Of a DNA stretch of 64,000 nucleotides, positions 1 through 8,497 are shown in pieces. A program made the position numbers and the translations under genes. Numbering within the stretch: position 1 is the stretch's first letter; each line of letters begins with the position of its first letter. Source of the stretch: Pleurocapsa sp. PCC 7319 (lineage in GTDB: Bacteria > Cyanobacteriota > Cyanobacteriia > Cyanobacteriales > Xenococcaceae); assembly GCF_000332195.1 (NCBI RefSeq), contig NZ_KB235922.1, positions 4,003,322-4,067,321 on the forward strand, in the 5' to 3' direction. The notes beneath the pieces were generated by a model, which searched no databases, was not told the origin of the DNA, and was given only the letters and a program-made list of their open reading frames with translations.

Positions 1-267
1 CATAAATACAGCATCCAATCCACCTTCTTTCATGCGAATCAAATCCCATTGCCCACTTTCACGTTGACCAGGAGCATGCCTAACGCCCGGATTGAAATCT
101 GGGTTTAAAAACTGTCTCATTGGCCAATCAATATGAGTATCGACTGTTAAAATTTGATCGTGAATTTCAGAGGTTCGTTCTGACAATGATTTTGATAGCG
201 TGCATCCATTTAAAGCCAATAAAATCATTGGCATCAACAAAATATAAATTTTCAAGATATCTTTCAT
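1..267 (-). CDS. Membrane dipeptidase (peptidase M19) lipoprotein, N-terminal part, cut by window edge
   Basis: The 89 visible codons run off the left edge. The protein begins with a basic residue pair, a hydrophobic stretch and a lipobox ending LALNGC (Cys22), so it should be a lipoprotein. After it comes TVDTHIDWP (about residues 41-49), the His-x-Asp metal-binding signature of renal/membrane dipeptidases (M19), which are zinc enzymes cleaving dipeptides, including D-amino-acid ones. The rest of the catalytic domain lies outside the window, so integrity cannot be judged. The gene points away from the polysaccharide genes and is separated from them by a repeat-rich spacer. Confidence 0.75.
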   Translation of the reverse strand, partial: MKDILKIYILLMPMILLALNGCTLSKSLSERTSEIHDQILTVDTHIDWPMRQFLNPDFNPGVRHAPGQRESGQWDLIRMKEGGLDAVFM

Positions 268-384
268 CCAATTCTTCGGTTTACTTCTCTTAGGAATTTA
301 TCAGCGGATCAAACAGTTGCTGTCTGGTTTCAAAAACTTTTTATTAATCTCAATATGAGAGCCTTTGCTTAACGTCAGATATTA

Positions 385-477
385 ATACCAATTCACTTTA
401 ACTTTGCTAGAAATGAATTCAGCTAAATCAAAAGCCGTACTTGTCTGATGTATAGCGCTCATTTAGTGAATTGGTAT
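385..477. repeat. 93-bp MITE-like element with perfect 13-bp terminal inverted repeats
   Basis: ATACCAATTCACT at 385-397 is matched exactly in reverse complement (AGTGAATTGGTAT) at 465-477. The interior (about 67 bp) has no reading frame. Short size, perfect ends and no coding capacity are the marks of a non-autonomous miniature inverted-repeat element. It sits in the 314-bp spacer 268-581 between the dipeptidase start and the end of the glycosidase-like gene. The rest of that spacer holds only the IS-end fragment listed next. No target duplication longer than TA is evident. Confidence 0.7.
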
Positions 478-545
478 AAATATATTTACAGGAATTTTTC
501 AAAATTTCTTGAACTATATAGTCATTCCAAATAAAAACCAAATGA

Positions 546-567
546 CGTGGGTTTTCACCTTCTATAA
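546..567. mobile_element. Fragment resembling an IS200/IS605-type end
   Basis: This 22-bp stretch (CGTGGGTTTTC, one purine, then CCTTCTATAA) is identical at 21 of 22 positions to 47931-47952, where it forms the right half of a CCCACG/CGTGGG hairpin. Such hairpins with a trailing gene-end sequence are typical of IS200/IS605-family ends in cyanobacteria (family knowledge, from memory). Here the left half of the hairpin is lost. The fragment lies about 15 bp beyond the stop of the minus-strand gene 582-2348; the other copy also sits at the 3' end of a minus-strand gene. Confidence 0.45.
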
Positions 568-581
568 AAATTTTCTTTGAC

Positions 582-2348
582 CTATTTTAATCTTGTCACT
601 GAATATGCTGGTAATACAATTTCTGAAAATGCATTACCACTCTCGCGTTTTACAACTTCACTGCCTGTGATTAAAGTTTGTGGATTTGACGAAAATTGTT
701 GATAGCTTACTGAAGCTGAAAACAGTTGCTCTAAATTGATATTGATATTTTGATTAGATAAATTAACGATTATTCCTTGTGAGTTTGTGCGATTACCCGC
801 CGGGCTTGCACTCGAATGGGTGTACGCTCCGCGATTGGCTCCGCCACCGCTATAGCGATTGGGCTCCGCCCACCGCCGGAGGCGATTGGACTTCGTCCAG
901 GCTTCGTGATTGGGCTCCGCCCACCGCCAGAGGCGATTGGACTTCGTCCAGGCTTCGCGATTGGCTCCGCCACCGCTATAGCGATTGGGCTCCGCCCACC
1001 GCCAGAGGCGATCGCGAAACACCCAGCCATACAAAGCAGGATATTTAAAGTTTTTCTTGCCAACTAGAGTAGGGACAGGAGAAAAATCAATTTTCTGCGC
1101 TTCTGTCATGCCTGAAGTTGCTTCTCCCAGTAAACTTAGAGTTGAGCCAGTAGCAGAAAGACTCATTGGTTCAACTCTAAAATCTTCATCACTAGGATTG
1201 AGAAAGCTTTTTTTATTGGCAAAGATCGCCGCAAATCGAGAGTTACCAATTAAGACATGGTTGCAAGCGATCGCCACGCGGGAATCTTCAAGAAATAATA
1301 AACTCTGTGTCAGAGCATAAAGTCCATGAGTCCAACTCCCCATAACTCTTTGTTGTTTTTCCTGATTTTTGTTGCCAAATATATTTTCAAATAAATTGTA
1401 TTCTGTAATCCATATTTGCTTATTGTCGGGAATTAACTTTAACTGGTCATTATTTTGCAGTTTTCGCCAGCTTCTGAAAGGTTGCCCCAAAATTAGCGGT
1501 ACTTCTTCGGCAGTAAAAAAGGGATAAGTGGAATTAGAGTCTATTGGAGATTTTAAACCATGTCCGTTATAGATATGAAGTGTAACTGCATCTGCCTCAT
1601 AGATAGCTGAGTTGAAAAGACTTTTTTGCCAATTTTGTTCGCGGAGTGAATCTTTTGGTTTAGGTATTACTCCCACCAGGGAAATTTCTGCTGCTGGAAA
1701 CTCTTTTTTAATAGCAGTTGTCCATTGACTAGCAGTTTCCGCATAATCTGCCGCAGTCGGAAAAACTTGCTTGTAGTTAGGTACATCAAAATAAAATTCG
1801 TTACCTAGCTCTATGTATTTGACTGACATTCCCAAATCTCTGGCTGTTCGCAACATATCTAATTGCGAATCCAAAGTAGAAGTAGCTAAATTTAAAACAA
1901 AAATGGGAGTAGTATTAGTTGCTTTTATTCCCACTTGGATATTTTCTAATTTACTAGCATCGTACTTAAGATCTTTACTTCTAAAATTAATCGGATAACC
2001 AGCCATTGCTTCCCAAACGTTGGGAATTAATCCGCCTTTTTGCCAATCCCAATAATTGGATTCTGTTCCTCCTGGAATTCTTAATAATTTTGGATATACT
2101 TGCTTAGTTGCTTGTTGAAAATCTGGGTTTTCCCAGGATTTTACAAGTAAGGAGTTGACATTAAAACAAGCATAGTTTTCTGATAGAGGACGAGAAAATG
2201 ATGAAAGAGAAGCATTTACACTTGATGGCTGTGCGGACACCGATTGTTTTCCAGGATTTTTTAGTCTATTACAACCACTAGTTAATAATAAACTAGTTAA
2301 GGCAAAGCAATTTAACCAATAAATAGAGCTAGAAAAGGTTTTCAACAT
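582..2348 (-). CDS. Secreted lipoprotein with a clan GH-A glycosidase-like barrel, invaded by an in-frame repeat
   Basis: 588 aa. The signal ends in lipobox LTSGC (Cys26). The core looks like a (beta/alpha)8 glycosidase of clan GH-A (arabinofuranosidase/GH39/GH79-like). IELGNEFYF puts a candidate acid/base Glu at 184 in the GNE motif, and WITEYN puts a candidate nucleophile at Glu316. RIPGGT near residue 90 is also typical. A C-terminal beta-sandwich follows (about 525-588). Between them, residues about 446-522 are a low-complexity array (NRYSGGGANR, RLWRWAEPN, EAWTKSNR) encoded by DNA repeats of 24 and 51 bp, which keep the frame open. The likely role is trimming or remodelling extracellular polysaccharide, consistent with the neighbouring polymerase and glycosyltransferases. 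The substrate cannot be read from sequence. The insert lies outside the predicted catalytic residues, so the enzyme may still fold. Confidence 0.65.
   Translation of the reverse strand: MLKTFSSSIYWLNCFALTSLLLTSGCNRLKNPGKQSVSAQPSSVNASLSSFSRPLSENYACFNVNSLLVKSWENPDFQQATKQVYPKLLRIPGGTESNYWDWQKGGLIPNVWEAMAGYPINFRSKDLKYDASKLENIQVGIKATNTTPIFVLNLATSTLDSQLDMLRTARDLGMSVKYIELGNEFYFDVPNYKQVFPTAADYAETASQWTTAIKKEFPAAEISLVGVIPKPKDSLREQNWQKSLFNSAIYEADAVTLHIYNGHGLKSPIDSNSTYPFFTAEEVPLILGQPFRSWRKLQNNDQLKLIPDNKQIWITEYNLFENIFGNKNQEKQQRVMGSWTHGLYALTQSLLFLEDSRVAIACNHVLIGNSRFAAIFANKKSFLNPSDEDFRVEPMSLSATGSTLSLLGEATSGMTEAQKIDFSPVPTLVGKKNFKYPALYGWVFRDRLWRWAEPNRYSGGGANREAWTKSNRLWRWAEPNHEAWTKSNRLRRWAEPNRYSGGGANRGAYTHSSASPAGNRTNSQGIIVNLSNQNININLEQLFSASVSYQQFSSNPQTLITGSEVVKRESGNAFSEIVLPAYSVTRLK
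785..1013. repeat. Nested 24-bp and 51-bp repeat array inserted in a coding region
   Basis: Unit A (24 bp, GCGATTGGCTCCGCCACCGC then TATA) occurs at 831-854 and 957-980. Unit B (51 bp, starting GCGATTGGGCTCCGCCCACC) occurs at 855-905 and 906-956, with a truncated copy at 981-1012 that runs into GCGATCGC. The order is A-B-B-A-B'. Every unit is a multiple of three, and the array is open in several frames on both strands. It is much more G+C-rich than its surroundings. A related single copy lies at 53899-53957. Confidence 0.85.
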
Positions 2349-2400
2349 CTGAAATAAGATATACGTTCTCAGCAGTAGTCATGCACAATCGAAACCAACT

Positions 2401-3885
2401 TTAATTTTCAGAAAAGTTATTAAATTTATTCACGACTCTTGAGGATTCCTGGTAATAATCAGTATAAATATTCACCACGGTGCCAGCTAAAAGCCATAAA
2501 TAAAAAGAAAAGCATTTAATCTCAAAGATGCGTTCGACAAAACCATAGAAAATAGCAATAATAGTTAAAGTGCAAAATGCTATTCCCAGGTTTCGACTCT
2601 GACTTTCTAAACAATAATCAATTAACCATCGAGAAGTTTTATATAGACGTTGCAGTATATATCCCAAGAGAGCAATTCCCGGAATTCCGTAATAAATTAA
2701 CATGGAGCTCCAATAAACATCTTCAAACCAAAATTCTCTTTCTAAAATTAAACTTTTCTGTCTAGGAACTAACTCTGCTAAATTTTGAATTGCTTCATGG
2801 GGTGCGGGACTTAAACCAAACCAATTTCCCGTACCAATAATTCCTTTGAAGGCGGTTTTGATAATCCATTGTCTTGTTCCCCGTTCCCAGTATTCAGCTG
2901 AAAAAAGTTGTTCAAAGTAAGCTATGGGATTCAAATCTGCTCCCTTTCTAATTGACCAACTATCTATTGAGCTATCCACATTGAGGAAGAATAAAGAGCA
3001 AAATAGTAGAATAAAAAAACCAAATGAATAAAACCAGATGATTTTGCTTACCAAGAGTTTTTTACGAAACAAAAATAAGATGATTACGGGAATCATCAAA
3101 CCAAACAAAAGTGCAATTCGCTTATAGGTAGCAAAAAACGCAAAATACATGATCAAAAAGTTCAATAGACTGATTGATAAAAATGAATTAGTAGTATTTT
3201 TTAGAGCTAAAACTACCAACACAATAAAACAAACGAGTAAAAATGCCGAAGTATTAGCAGTATTAGCAAAAGTACCATTGACGGCACCACTTTTTAAAAT
3301 TCCAGCACCAACTTCAGAACCTTTTTTAATTGCGACTCCTCCTGCTTCCAAATTAATAGTTTGAGGAACAAATAAATTATTAAAACCTGCTGGAGCAAAG
3401 TATTGAATTGTAACTAAATAACCTTGGATTAATCCCAAAATTAAAATTGTTTTTAATAGCAGATTTATTTTTTTTCTAGATATTTTGAGGTCTACAACAA
3501 TATAATAGACAGCAAAATACCGAATCAAAGTTCTTAAATTATCAAGTCCTGCAAAAATTGATGTTTGATTAACAACCAGTAAAGCTAATGCCCATAGTAC
3601 AAAGCAAATAAAAGCCAATTCAATTGAAGATTTTATCAAGCGATCGCCTGAAACTAATCGCTTATAGAAAACTCTAATCCACAAGAAATAAAGTATAAAC
3701 TCATGTAAAAATCGTATAAATAGAATAAAAATTGATGGACCAGGTGTCCATCTCAGGATAACCTCTTCAAAAGGAAGATAAATAGCGATCGCCCAAACAA
3801 TCCAAAAAGTTCTTTCTCCTCTAAGTTTAGCTATTTGATACCAGTCAATTATTCTCCAAAATATTTCACTTGGTTTGGTACTCAT
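2401..3885 (-). CDS. O-antigen ligase/polymerase-like (Wzy/WaaL) membrane protein
   Basis: 494 aa with about a dozen hydrophobic segments spread over the whole length. It has the architecture of the O-antigen ligase/polymerase superfamily: a cluster of membrane spans, then a larger hydrophilic loop with aromatic and charged residues (about 330-400, including TGNWFGLSPAPHEA and EFWFEDVYW), then C-terminal spans. Wzy-type proteins join lipid-linked repeat units into polymer on the outer face of the inner membrane. In this context of flippases, Wzz-like protein and glycosyltransferases, Wzy is the natural reading. The family is too divergent to separate polymerase from ligase by eye. The gene lies 52 bp upstream of the glycosidase-like gene on the same strand and may be co-transcribed with it. 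Confidence 0.7.
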   Translation of the reverse strand: MSTKPSEIFWRIIDWYQIAKLRGERTFWIVWAIAIYLPFEEVILRWTPGPSIFILFIRFLHEFILYFLWIRVFYKRLVSGDRLIKSSIELAFICFVLWALALLVVNQTSIFAGLDNLRTLIRYFAVYYIVVDLKISRKKINLLLKTILILGLIQGYLVTIQYFAPAGFNNLFVPQTINLEAGGVAIKKGSEVGAGILKSGAVNGTFANTANTSAFLLVCFIVLVVLALKNTTNSFLSISLLNFLIMYFAFFATYKRIALLFGLMIPVIILFLFRKKLLVSKIIWFYSFGFFILLFCSLFFLNVDSSIDSWSIRKGADLNPIAYFEQLFSAEYWERGTRQWIIKTAFKGIIGTGNWFGLSPAPHEAIQNLAELVPRQKSLILEREFWFEDVYWSSMLIYYGIPGIALLGYILQRLYKTSRWLIDYCLESQSRNLGIAFCTLTIIAIFYGFVERIFEIKCFSFYLWLLAGTVVNIYTDYYQESSRVVNKFNNFSEN

Positions 3886-4013
3886 CTAACAATAAATAAT
3901 ATGGTCTAAAGTATTTTTTTATGTAAGTAGAATTTATTTATTCTGAAAGTTCACTAGCTGAAAAACACGAATATACTAGTCAATTTCTGGGTGATTATTT
4001 CTTTTTAACAAAA

Positions 4014-4072
4014 GCTTTAAGCTCTAAGCTCTAAGCTAGAGGATTTAAGTCCCCTCTTCTACCTTGAAGAGG
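4014..4072. repeat. Short tandem AGCTCTA repeats and a CCTCTTC/GAAGAGG hairpin
   Basis: The spacer 3886-4154 contains overlapping copies of an AGCTCTA/AGCTTTA-type word (about 4014-4037), followed by a perfect 7-bp inverted repeat, CCTCTTC at 4053-4059 and GAAGAGG at 4066-4072. A second small hairpin (CCGC-GAA-GCGG) lies at the very end of the next gene. No T-run follows on either strand, so this is not a convincing terminator. Confidence 0.5.
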
Positions 4073-4154
4073 TGAAGAGATTAGAGTAATTAGTAGTTAA
4101 ATCTACTAATTAATTAGCTGATAGCCGATGGCTTATAGCTTACCGCGAAGCGGT

Positions 4155-5108
4155 TTAAGACTTCTTTTTTTTATACAATTTAGCTTTTTTCCAAGGACGA
4201 CTATGATAAATTGTCATTAAAAAGATAGCTAATCTGGACAATAAAGTGACGGATTGATGATAATCATCAATAAATTTCTTAGCTTCTGGTTTTTCAACTT
4301 CATTAAACAAATAATAGCTAGAACCCCTGGCAAATAAGCGATTAGTGAATTTAACTAACTTTGGGAATTTGGACCGTAGCAGATATGCTGCGACTATTTG
4401 ATTGCGAGCTTTTCGCCGTCTAAATTTTTGTCCTTGTTTGAGAGTACCATCATTAGTACTGTGTATTCCCTGAATAGTTAATTCTCGATTAAGAAAAAAA
4501 CCTGGACTTAGATAGAGAGAACTATAAGTTAAGTATCGATCTGCAGCTTGTTTGAGAATCTCTGGCATGGGTAAGATTTGTTGTAAGAGACTGCGTCGAA
4601 AACACAGAGCAGATGTTGACGGTGGATAAAATGACAGTCCACCTTTTTGAAGTTGTGTCCGATAATCGCAGAGAGTTGAGAAATCTTCTTCTAATTCGGG
4701 AAAGGCACGGGTGATACCGAGAAATTCTTCTGTCTTAGTATTAACTAATTTGAGAGGATGAAAACACCACCCAATTTCTGAATAAGAATTAAAAATTTTA
4801 ATAACTTGAGCTACTTTTTCTGGGAGAAAGCGATCGTCAGCATCTAAACAACAAATAATTTCTCCTTGAGAAGCTGAAAAACCGGCATTAAAGGTAGAAG
4901 CATGATCTCCATTTTGCTTTAATATGGGAACTATTTTGTCGCCATAGTTATGGATAATTTCTTGAGAATTATCGGTGGAACCATCATCGACGACAATAAC
5001 TTCCAGAGGGGAGTAAGTTTGATTTAAGGCACTTTCAATTGCTTTAGGTAGAAAGCGATCGTAATTGTAGTTATTGATCAGGATACTAACTAGTGGTTGC
5101 TTTACCAT
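4155..5108 (-). CDS. Family 2 glycosyltransferase
   Basis: About 317 aa. The N-terminal GT-A fold is clear: PLVSILINNYNY, EVIVVDDGSTDNS, then the CLDADDRF motif, whose DAD is the DxD metal/nucleotide-sugar site. The C-terminal third is basic and partly hydrophobic. GT2 enzymes transfer a sugar from a nucleotide donor at the cytoplasmic face, here probably during repeat-unit assembly. It is clearly a paralogue of 6429-7379, with the same start and the same RRSLLQQILPMPE-type segment. The reading frame continues upstream to a GTG at 5117; I chose the ATG at 5108, which gives MVKQPLVS. No strong ribosome-binding site supports either. Sugar specificity is not predictable. Confidence 0.85.
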   Translation of the reverse strand: MVKQPLVSILINNYNYDRFLPKAIESALNQTYSPLEVIVVDDGSTDNSQEIIHNYGDKIVPILKQNGDHASTFNAGFSASQGEIICCLDADDRFLPEKVAQVIKIFNSYSEIGWCFHPLKLVNTKTEEFLGITRAFPELEEDFSTLCDYRTQLQKGGLSFYPPSTSALCFRRSLLQQILPMPEILKQAADRYLTYSSLYLSPGFFLNRELTIQGIHSTNDGTLKQGQKFRRRKARNQIVAAYLLRSKFPKLVKFTNRLFARGSSYYLFNEVEKPEAKKFIDDYHQSVTLLSRLAIFLMTIYHSRPWKKAKLYKKKKS

Positions 5109-5290
5109 CAACTTCACAACAAATTTTCTACAGTTTTTAATTTAGTGGGACGCTACTAAACAGTTGACCGAAGTATGAGCTTCGGAGGCAGGAGGTAAAT
5201 GATAGATAGCTAAAAATTTTTCTAAGCCACTCGATCTATTCAGTATTACATCATCTTCCAAGATGAAAAAGAAAGGATTAAGGTGCAATT

Positions 5291-6067
5291 CTATAGACAA
5301 ATACTATCGATTGTCTCTGGATCGGCTATAGGCACACCATCATCCAAGTTGCCGGAAATGAGGTTGTGATTGATAATATTTTCCGAACTACCGTCGTTAA
5401 CTGAAACACCATCCTCATTGGCGATCACTTGAGTACCAGTCACATCTGTACCGATATAATTGTTGGTAATTTGATTGAGGTTCGTACCCGAACCACTAAG
5501 TTCTATTCCATCACCATCATTACCAAGGATGAGATTTCCCTCACTACCAAGACTGAGAGCATCAGAAGCATTACTCGAAAGGTTGGCACCACTTGTCCCA
5601 CCAATTAGATTATTGTCGGCTCCGTTTATGAGGCTGATACCATTTCCCTGATTACCAAGATCGATAATCCCAGTTGAATCTGTGCCAATATAGTTACCAC
5701 TAATTTGATTAGAATCTGAACCATCCAGGATAATTCCATCGCCACTGAAGCTATGAATTGCTAGTCCTTGAATTATACTTCCACTGCCATCTGCTGTAAT
5801 GGTTAAGCCATCAACATTATCTCCAGTATTTTCTCCATTCAGCTTAATGATTAGCGTACCAGCATAGCCCGATTGAGTGGTTCCATCGATGATGACTGAA
5901 TCAGTAATATCGGGCAGCGGTGAAAGAGCTTGAATTGTATGAGGTTCCGATCCAGGAATATCGAAAATAATTTCATCCAGACCTGAAGATTGATTGGCTC
6001 CAATGATGGCATCGCGAAATGAACCTGCACCCGAGTCTTCGATGTTAGATACGGTAAATGTAGTCAT
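5291..6067 (-). CDS. Truncated right-handed beta-helix (parallel-helix repeat) protein
   Basis: 258 aa starting TFTVSNIEDSGAGSFRDAI, the opening of many large bacterial surface beta-helix proteins. It is followed by degenerate turns of about 22-28 residues with ISGNYIGTD, NLIGGTSG and GDGIELSGSG. Family members usually run for many hundreds of residues. This one breaks off in mid-repeat at NLISGNLDDGV and ends with an unrelated tail (PIADPETIDSICL), so it is probably a 3'-truncated remnant. It sits between two paralogous GT2 genes. There is no signal peptide, which is normal for type I-secreted members, but those need a C-terminal signal that is missing here. Beta-helix domains bind or cleave polysaccharide; the activity is unknown. 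Confidence 0.65.
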   Translation of the reverse strand: MTTFTVSNIEDSGAGSFRDAIIGANQSSGLDEIIFDIPGSEPHTIQALSPLPDITDSVIIDGTTQSGYAGTLIIKLNGENTGDNVDGLTITADGSGSIIQGLAIHSFSGDGIILDGSDSNQISGNYIGTDSTGIIDLGNQGNGISLINGADNNLIGGTSGANLSSNASDALSLGSEGNLILGNDGDGIELSGSGTNLNQITNNYIGTDVTGTQVIANEDGVSVNDGSSENIINHNLISGNLDDGVPIADPETIDSICL

Positions 6068-6180
6068 GATGAACTTTACTTCTGAACACTTTATGAGGTC
6101 TTCTGAAGAGTCTAATTTTATACATTCAAACTTCCTGCTAAATTCACAGCATTCAATTAGGCGATTTTACGTCGCCTTCT

Positions 6181-6244
6181 GTGTCTCCCCAAATTAGGGA
6201 ACTTTTAATTCTTCTTCCCCCGAATTTGGTGAGCTGGGGGACAC
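6181..6244. repeat. Imperfect inverted repeat in the spacer 6068-6428
   Basis: The 361-bp spacer between the beta-helix and GT2 genes contains GTGTCTCCCCAAATTAGGGA (6181-6200). This is followed by its imperfect reverse complement at about 6218-6244, with a small insertion. The result is a long hairpin with C/G-rich ends in A+T-rich DNA. It may be a decayed small mobile repeat or an RNA hairpin. The rest of the spacer is A+T-rich with no coding signal. Confidence 0.45.
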
Positions 6245-6428
6245 AAATCAAATCAAAGCCTGTATAAAGTAACTTTTCAGATATCCTCTAAGCTCGATCT
6301 TAAAACTTTAGTTGTTAATAACTCGATAAATTATTTACTTATTTAGTAAAATTTTTAGCAACAATTAAGTAAATAAATCTACTTATTCAGTAGAACAAAT
6401 GCTAGTTGAAAATAACAATTATTATTAT

Positions 6429-7379
6429 CTATTTGAGAACAAGATTAATTGAATTATTAGCTTTTGTTGAAAGACTATAGTAGATAGTTCTCAGAATAAT
6501 CTCAATTTTTTCTAGTACAGATAGATTAGAAAAATAATTTTTGATTGCTTCTCGATATCCCTGATACGGAACACCGAAGCGAATATAAACCACTTTATAT
6601 TTCCAGTAAGCACTCAAACCTCTAGCGAACATTCGATTGCATATTTTCGCTAATTGGGGAAATTTAGTTCTTAAAAAATAAGCAGTTACGAGATTTTTAG
6701 TTTCTAATTGTGGTCTATCATTGCGACCAGTAGAATTATTGTCTCTATGCACTCGCATAGTAGTTAATGCTGGTTCTAGCATAAAACCAGGACTGAGAAC
6801 GGGAGCAGCTATCATCGGGTAGCCATCTGCACCATTAACAAATACTTCCGGTATGGGCAGAATTTGGTTTAGAAGACTGCGTCGAAAGCATAAACCTGAA
6901 GAAGGAGGAATATAAAGGGAAGTTCCTTGTTTAACTACGTCGCGAAAGTCACATTTGCCAACACCGCTTTGGCGAGTTAACCCAATTTGATTATTGGTTT
7001 GGTCGTCAACTAATTTTACGGTATTAAAACACCAGCCAATCTCTGGGTCTGCTTGAAACTCTTGGACTACAAGAGCGACTTTTTCCGGATGAAAAAAATC
7101 GTCAGAGTCGAGAAAACAGATAATTTCTCCGGTAGTTTTGGCAATCCCAGCATTATAGGCTGAGGCTTGTCCGCCATTTTCCTTAAGTAAGGAAATAATC
7201 TTATCTCCATAACTAGCTATGATTTCTCGCGAATTATCGGTAGAACCGTCATCAACCACAATAATTTCTATGGGTGAATATGATTGGTTTATGGCACTAT
7301 CGATTGCTTTAGCAATAAAAGAACCGTAATTATAGTTATTGATGACAATACTGACTAAGGGGTTATGGTTATTATTCAC
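6429..7379 (-). CDS. Family 2 glycosyltransferase (paralogue of 4155-5108)
   Basis: 316 aa with the GT-A signatures PLVSIVINNYNYGSF, EIIVVDDGSTDNSREII and CFLDSDDFF (DSD is the DxD site). The middle segment LCFRRSLLNQILPIPEVF matches the paralogue closely, so the two probably arose by duplication and then took on different acceptors. The C-terminus is long and basic with a hydrophobic patch, suggesting peripheral membrane association. The gene is transcribed leftward, with the beta-helix remnant and the second GT2 downstream. The acceptor sugar is unknown. Confidence 0.87.
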   Translation of the reverse strand: MNNNHNPLVSIVINNYNYGSFIAKAIDSAINQSYSPIEIIVVDDGSTDNSREIIASYGDKIISLLKENGGQASAYNAGIAKTTGEIICFLDSDDFFHPEKVALVVQEFQADPEIGWCFNTVKLVDDQTNNQIGLTRQSGVGKCDFRDVVKQGTSLYIPPSSGLCFRRSLLNQILPIPEVFVNGADGYPMIAAPVLSPGFMLEPALTTMRVHRDNNSTGRNDRPQLETKNLVTAYFLRTKFPQLAKICNRMFARGLSAYWKYKVVYIRFGVPYQGYREAIKNYFSNLSVLEKIEIILRTIYYSLSTKANNSINLVLK

Positions 7380-7629
7380 TGGTTAAATAAAGTTTGAGTT
7401 AGAAGAATCAAGAACAACTTTTTACTTGCTACTTGTTACTTGTTACTTTCTCGAACAGTTACATTAAAAACTACAGCTTTCAACAGCGTGGTTGGATATG
7501 CTGAACTAAATTCAGCATCCCCCACGCTCAAACTAGATGCGGTTTAGCTATCTTTTCTTTGACCTTTAAATTTTATAATCAACCAGGTTACAAAGTAGAG
7601 ACGAACAAAATCTCAGTCTCCAGATAAGG

Positions 7630-8442
7630 ATGATTTTGTCTAATAACAATAGTTCGAGAATCAGAATACACATTGTAGGCTGCGGGCCGCGCACGGGCAC
7701 AACCCTGATGGCGGAAATGGCGATCGCCTGCTGGAAAATCGATCTCTATACAGAACATGAAGATAGTATTTATACTCGTCCCTCTCGCCCAGGGGAAATC
7801 TTTTTAACTAAACGTCCTCGCGATATTCTGGTTGTAGATCCTATACTGCGTATGCTACCCAACCTTTATGTAATCTATATGCTGCGCGATCCTCGGGATA
7901 CAATCACCAGTAAACATCGCAAAGATCCTAAGCGATATTGGGCAAGTCTGCGCTATTGGAAGGCATACACTCCTTATGGGTGCAAATTGCAACATCATCC
8001 GCGATTTATGACAGTTCGCTATGAAGATTTAGTCCAAAAACCCGATAATGTTCAAGCATATTTGATGCAGCAAATGCCTTTTTTACAAAAACGAGCTTCC
8101 TTTAGTCGTTATCATGAGTTTGCTCAACCCTCAAAACGTTCCCTAGATGCGCTACGTGGTATACGTCCTGTCGCTTCTAATAGCGTTGGTAAATGGCGCA
8201 ACCATCTTCCACGAGTAGCAGGACAACTTCAGCTCCATGGAGAAAAAGCGATCGCTCAAGATCTGATCGAATATGGATACGAATCAGACGACTCTTGGCT
8301 AAATGAGCTGCAAAATGTATCTCCCGATTTAAGTGAGAGTCATTGGCCTGAATATTTTACTACTTCAGAGCTTAGACAACGCATGAGGGGTAAATATAGC
8401 AGAGCTTTGGCAGCATATGTGCGTAATTTGCACAGCAGATAA
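7630..8442 (+). CDS. PAPS-dependent sulfotransferase family protein
   Basis: 270 aa. An N-terminal P-loop-like phosphosulfate-binding loop, HIVGCGPRTGTTLMAEM (about residues 13-29), is followed by the 3'-phosphate-binding segment YMLRDPRDTITSKH. This order and spacing are the sulfotransferase fold signature. The enzymes move sulfate from PAPS to a sugar hydroxyl or amine and release PAP. It is the first of a plus-strand pair with 8498-9418 (55-bp gap). Divergent transcription from the GT2 gene at 7379 leaves a 250-bp spacer likely to hold both promoters. It contains one HIP1 site, unlike its neighbour, so the two may have different histories. The acceptor is unknown. Confidence 0.8.
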   Translation: MILSNNNSSRIRIHIVGCGPRTGTTLMAEMAIACWKIDLYTEHEDSIYTRPSRPGEIFLTKRPRDILVVDPILRMLPNLYVIYMLRDPRDTITSKHRKDPKRYWASLRYWKAYTPYGCKLQHHPRFMTVRYEDLVQKPDNVQAYLMQQMPFLQKRASFSRYHEFAQPSKRSLDALRGIRPVASNSVGKWRNHLPRVAGQLQLHGEKAIAQDLIEYGYESDDSWLNELQNVSPDLSESHWPEYFTTSELRQRMRGKYSRALAAYVRNLHSR

Positions 8443-8497
8443 GTAATTTAACCCGATAACCCGATTTAAGAAGTTTTTAGTATTTAGTTTTGATTGA

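Noticed and set aside
770-1320. Several overlapping reading frames on both strands within 770-1320
   Set aside because: They arise because the repeat array is stop-free in many frames; the minus-strand lipoprotein explains the region.
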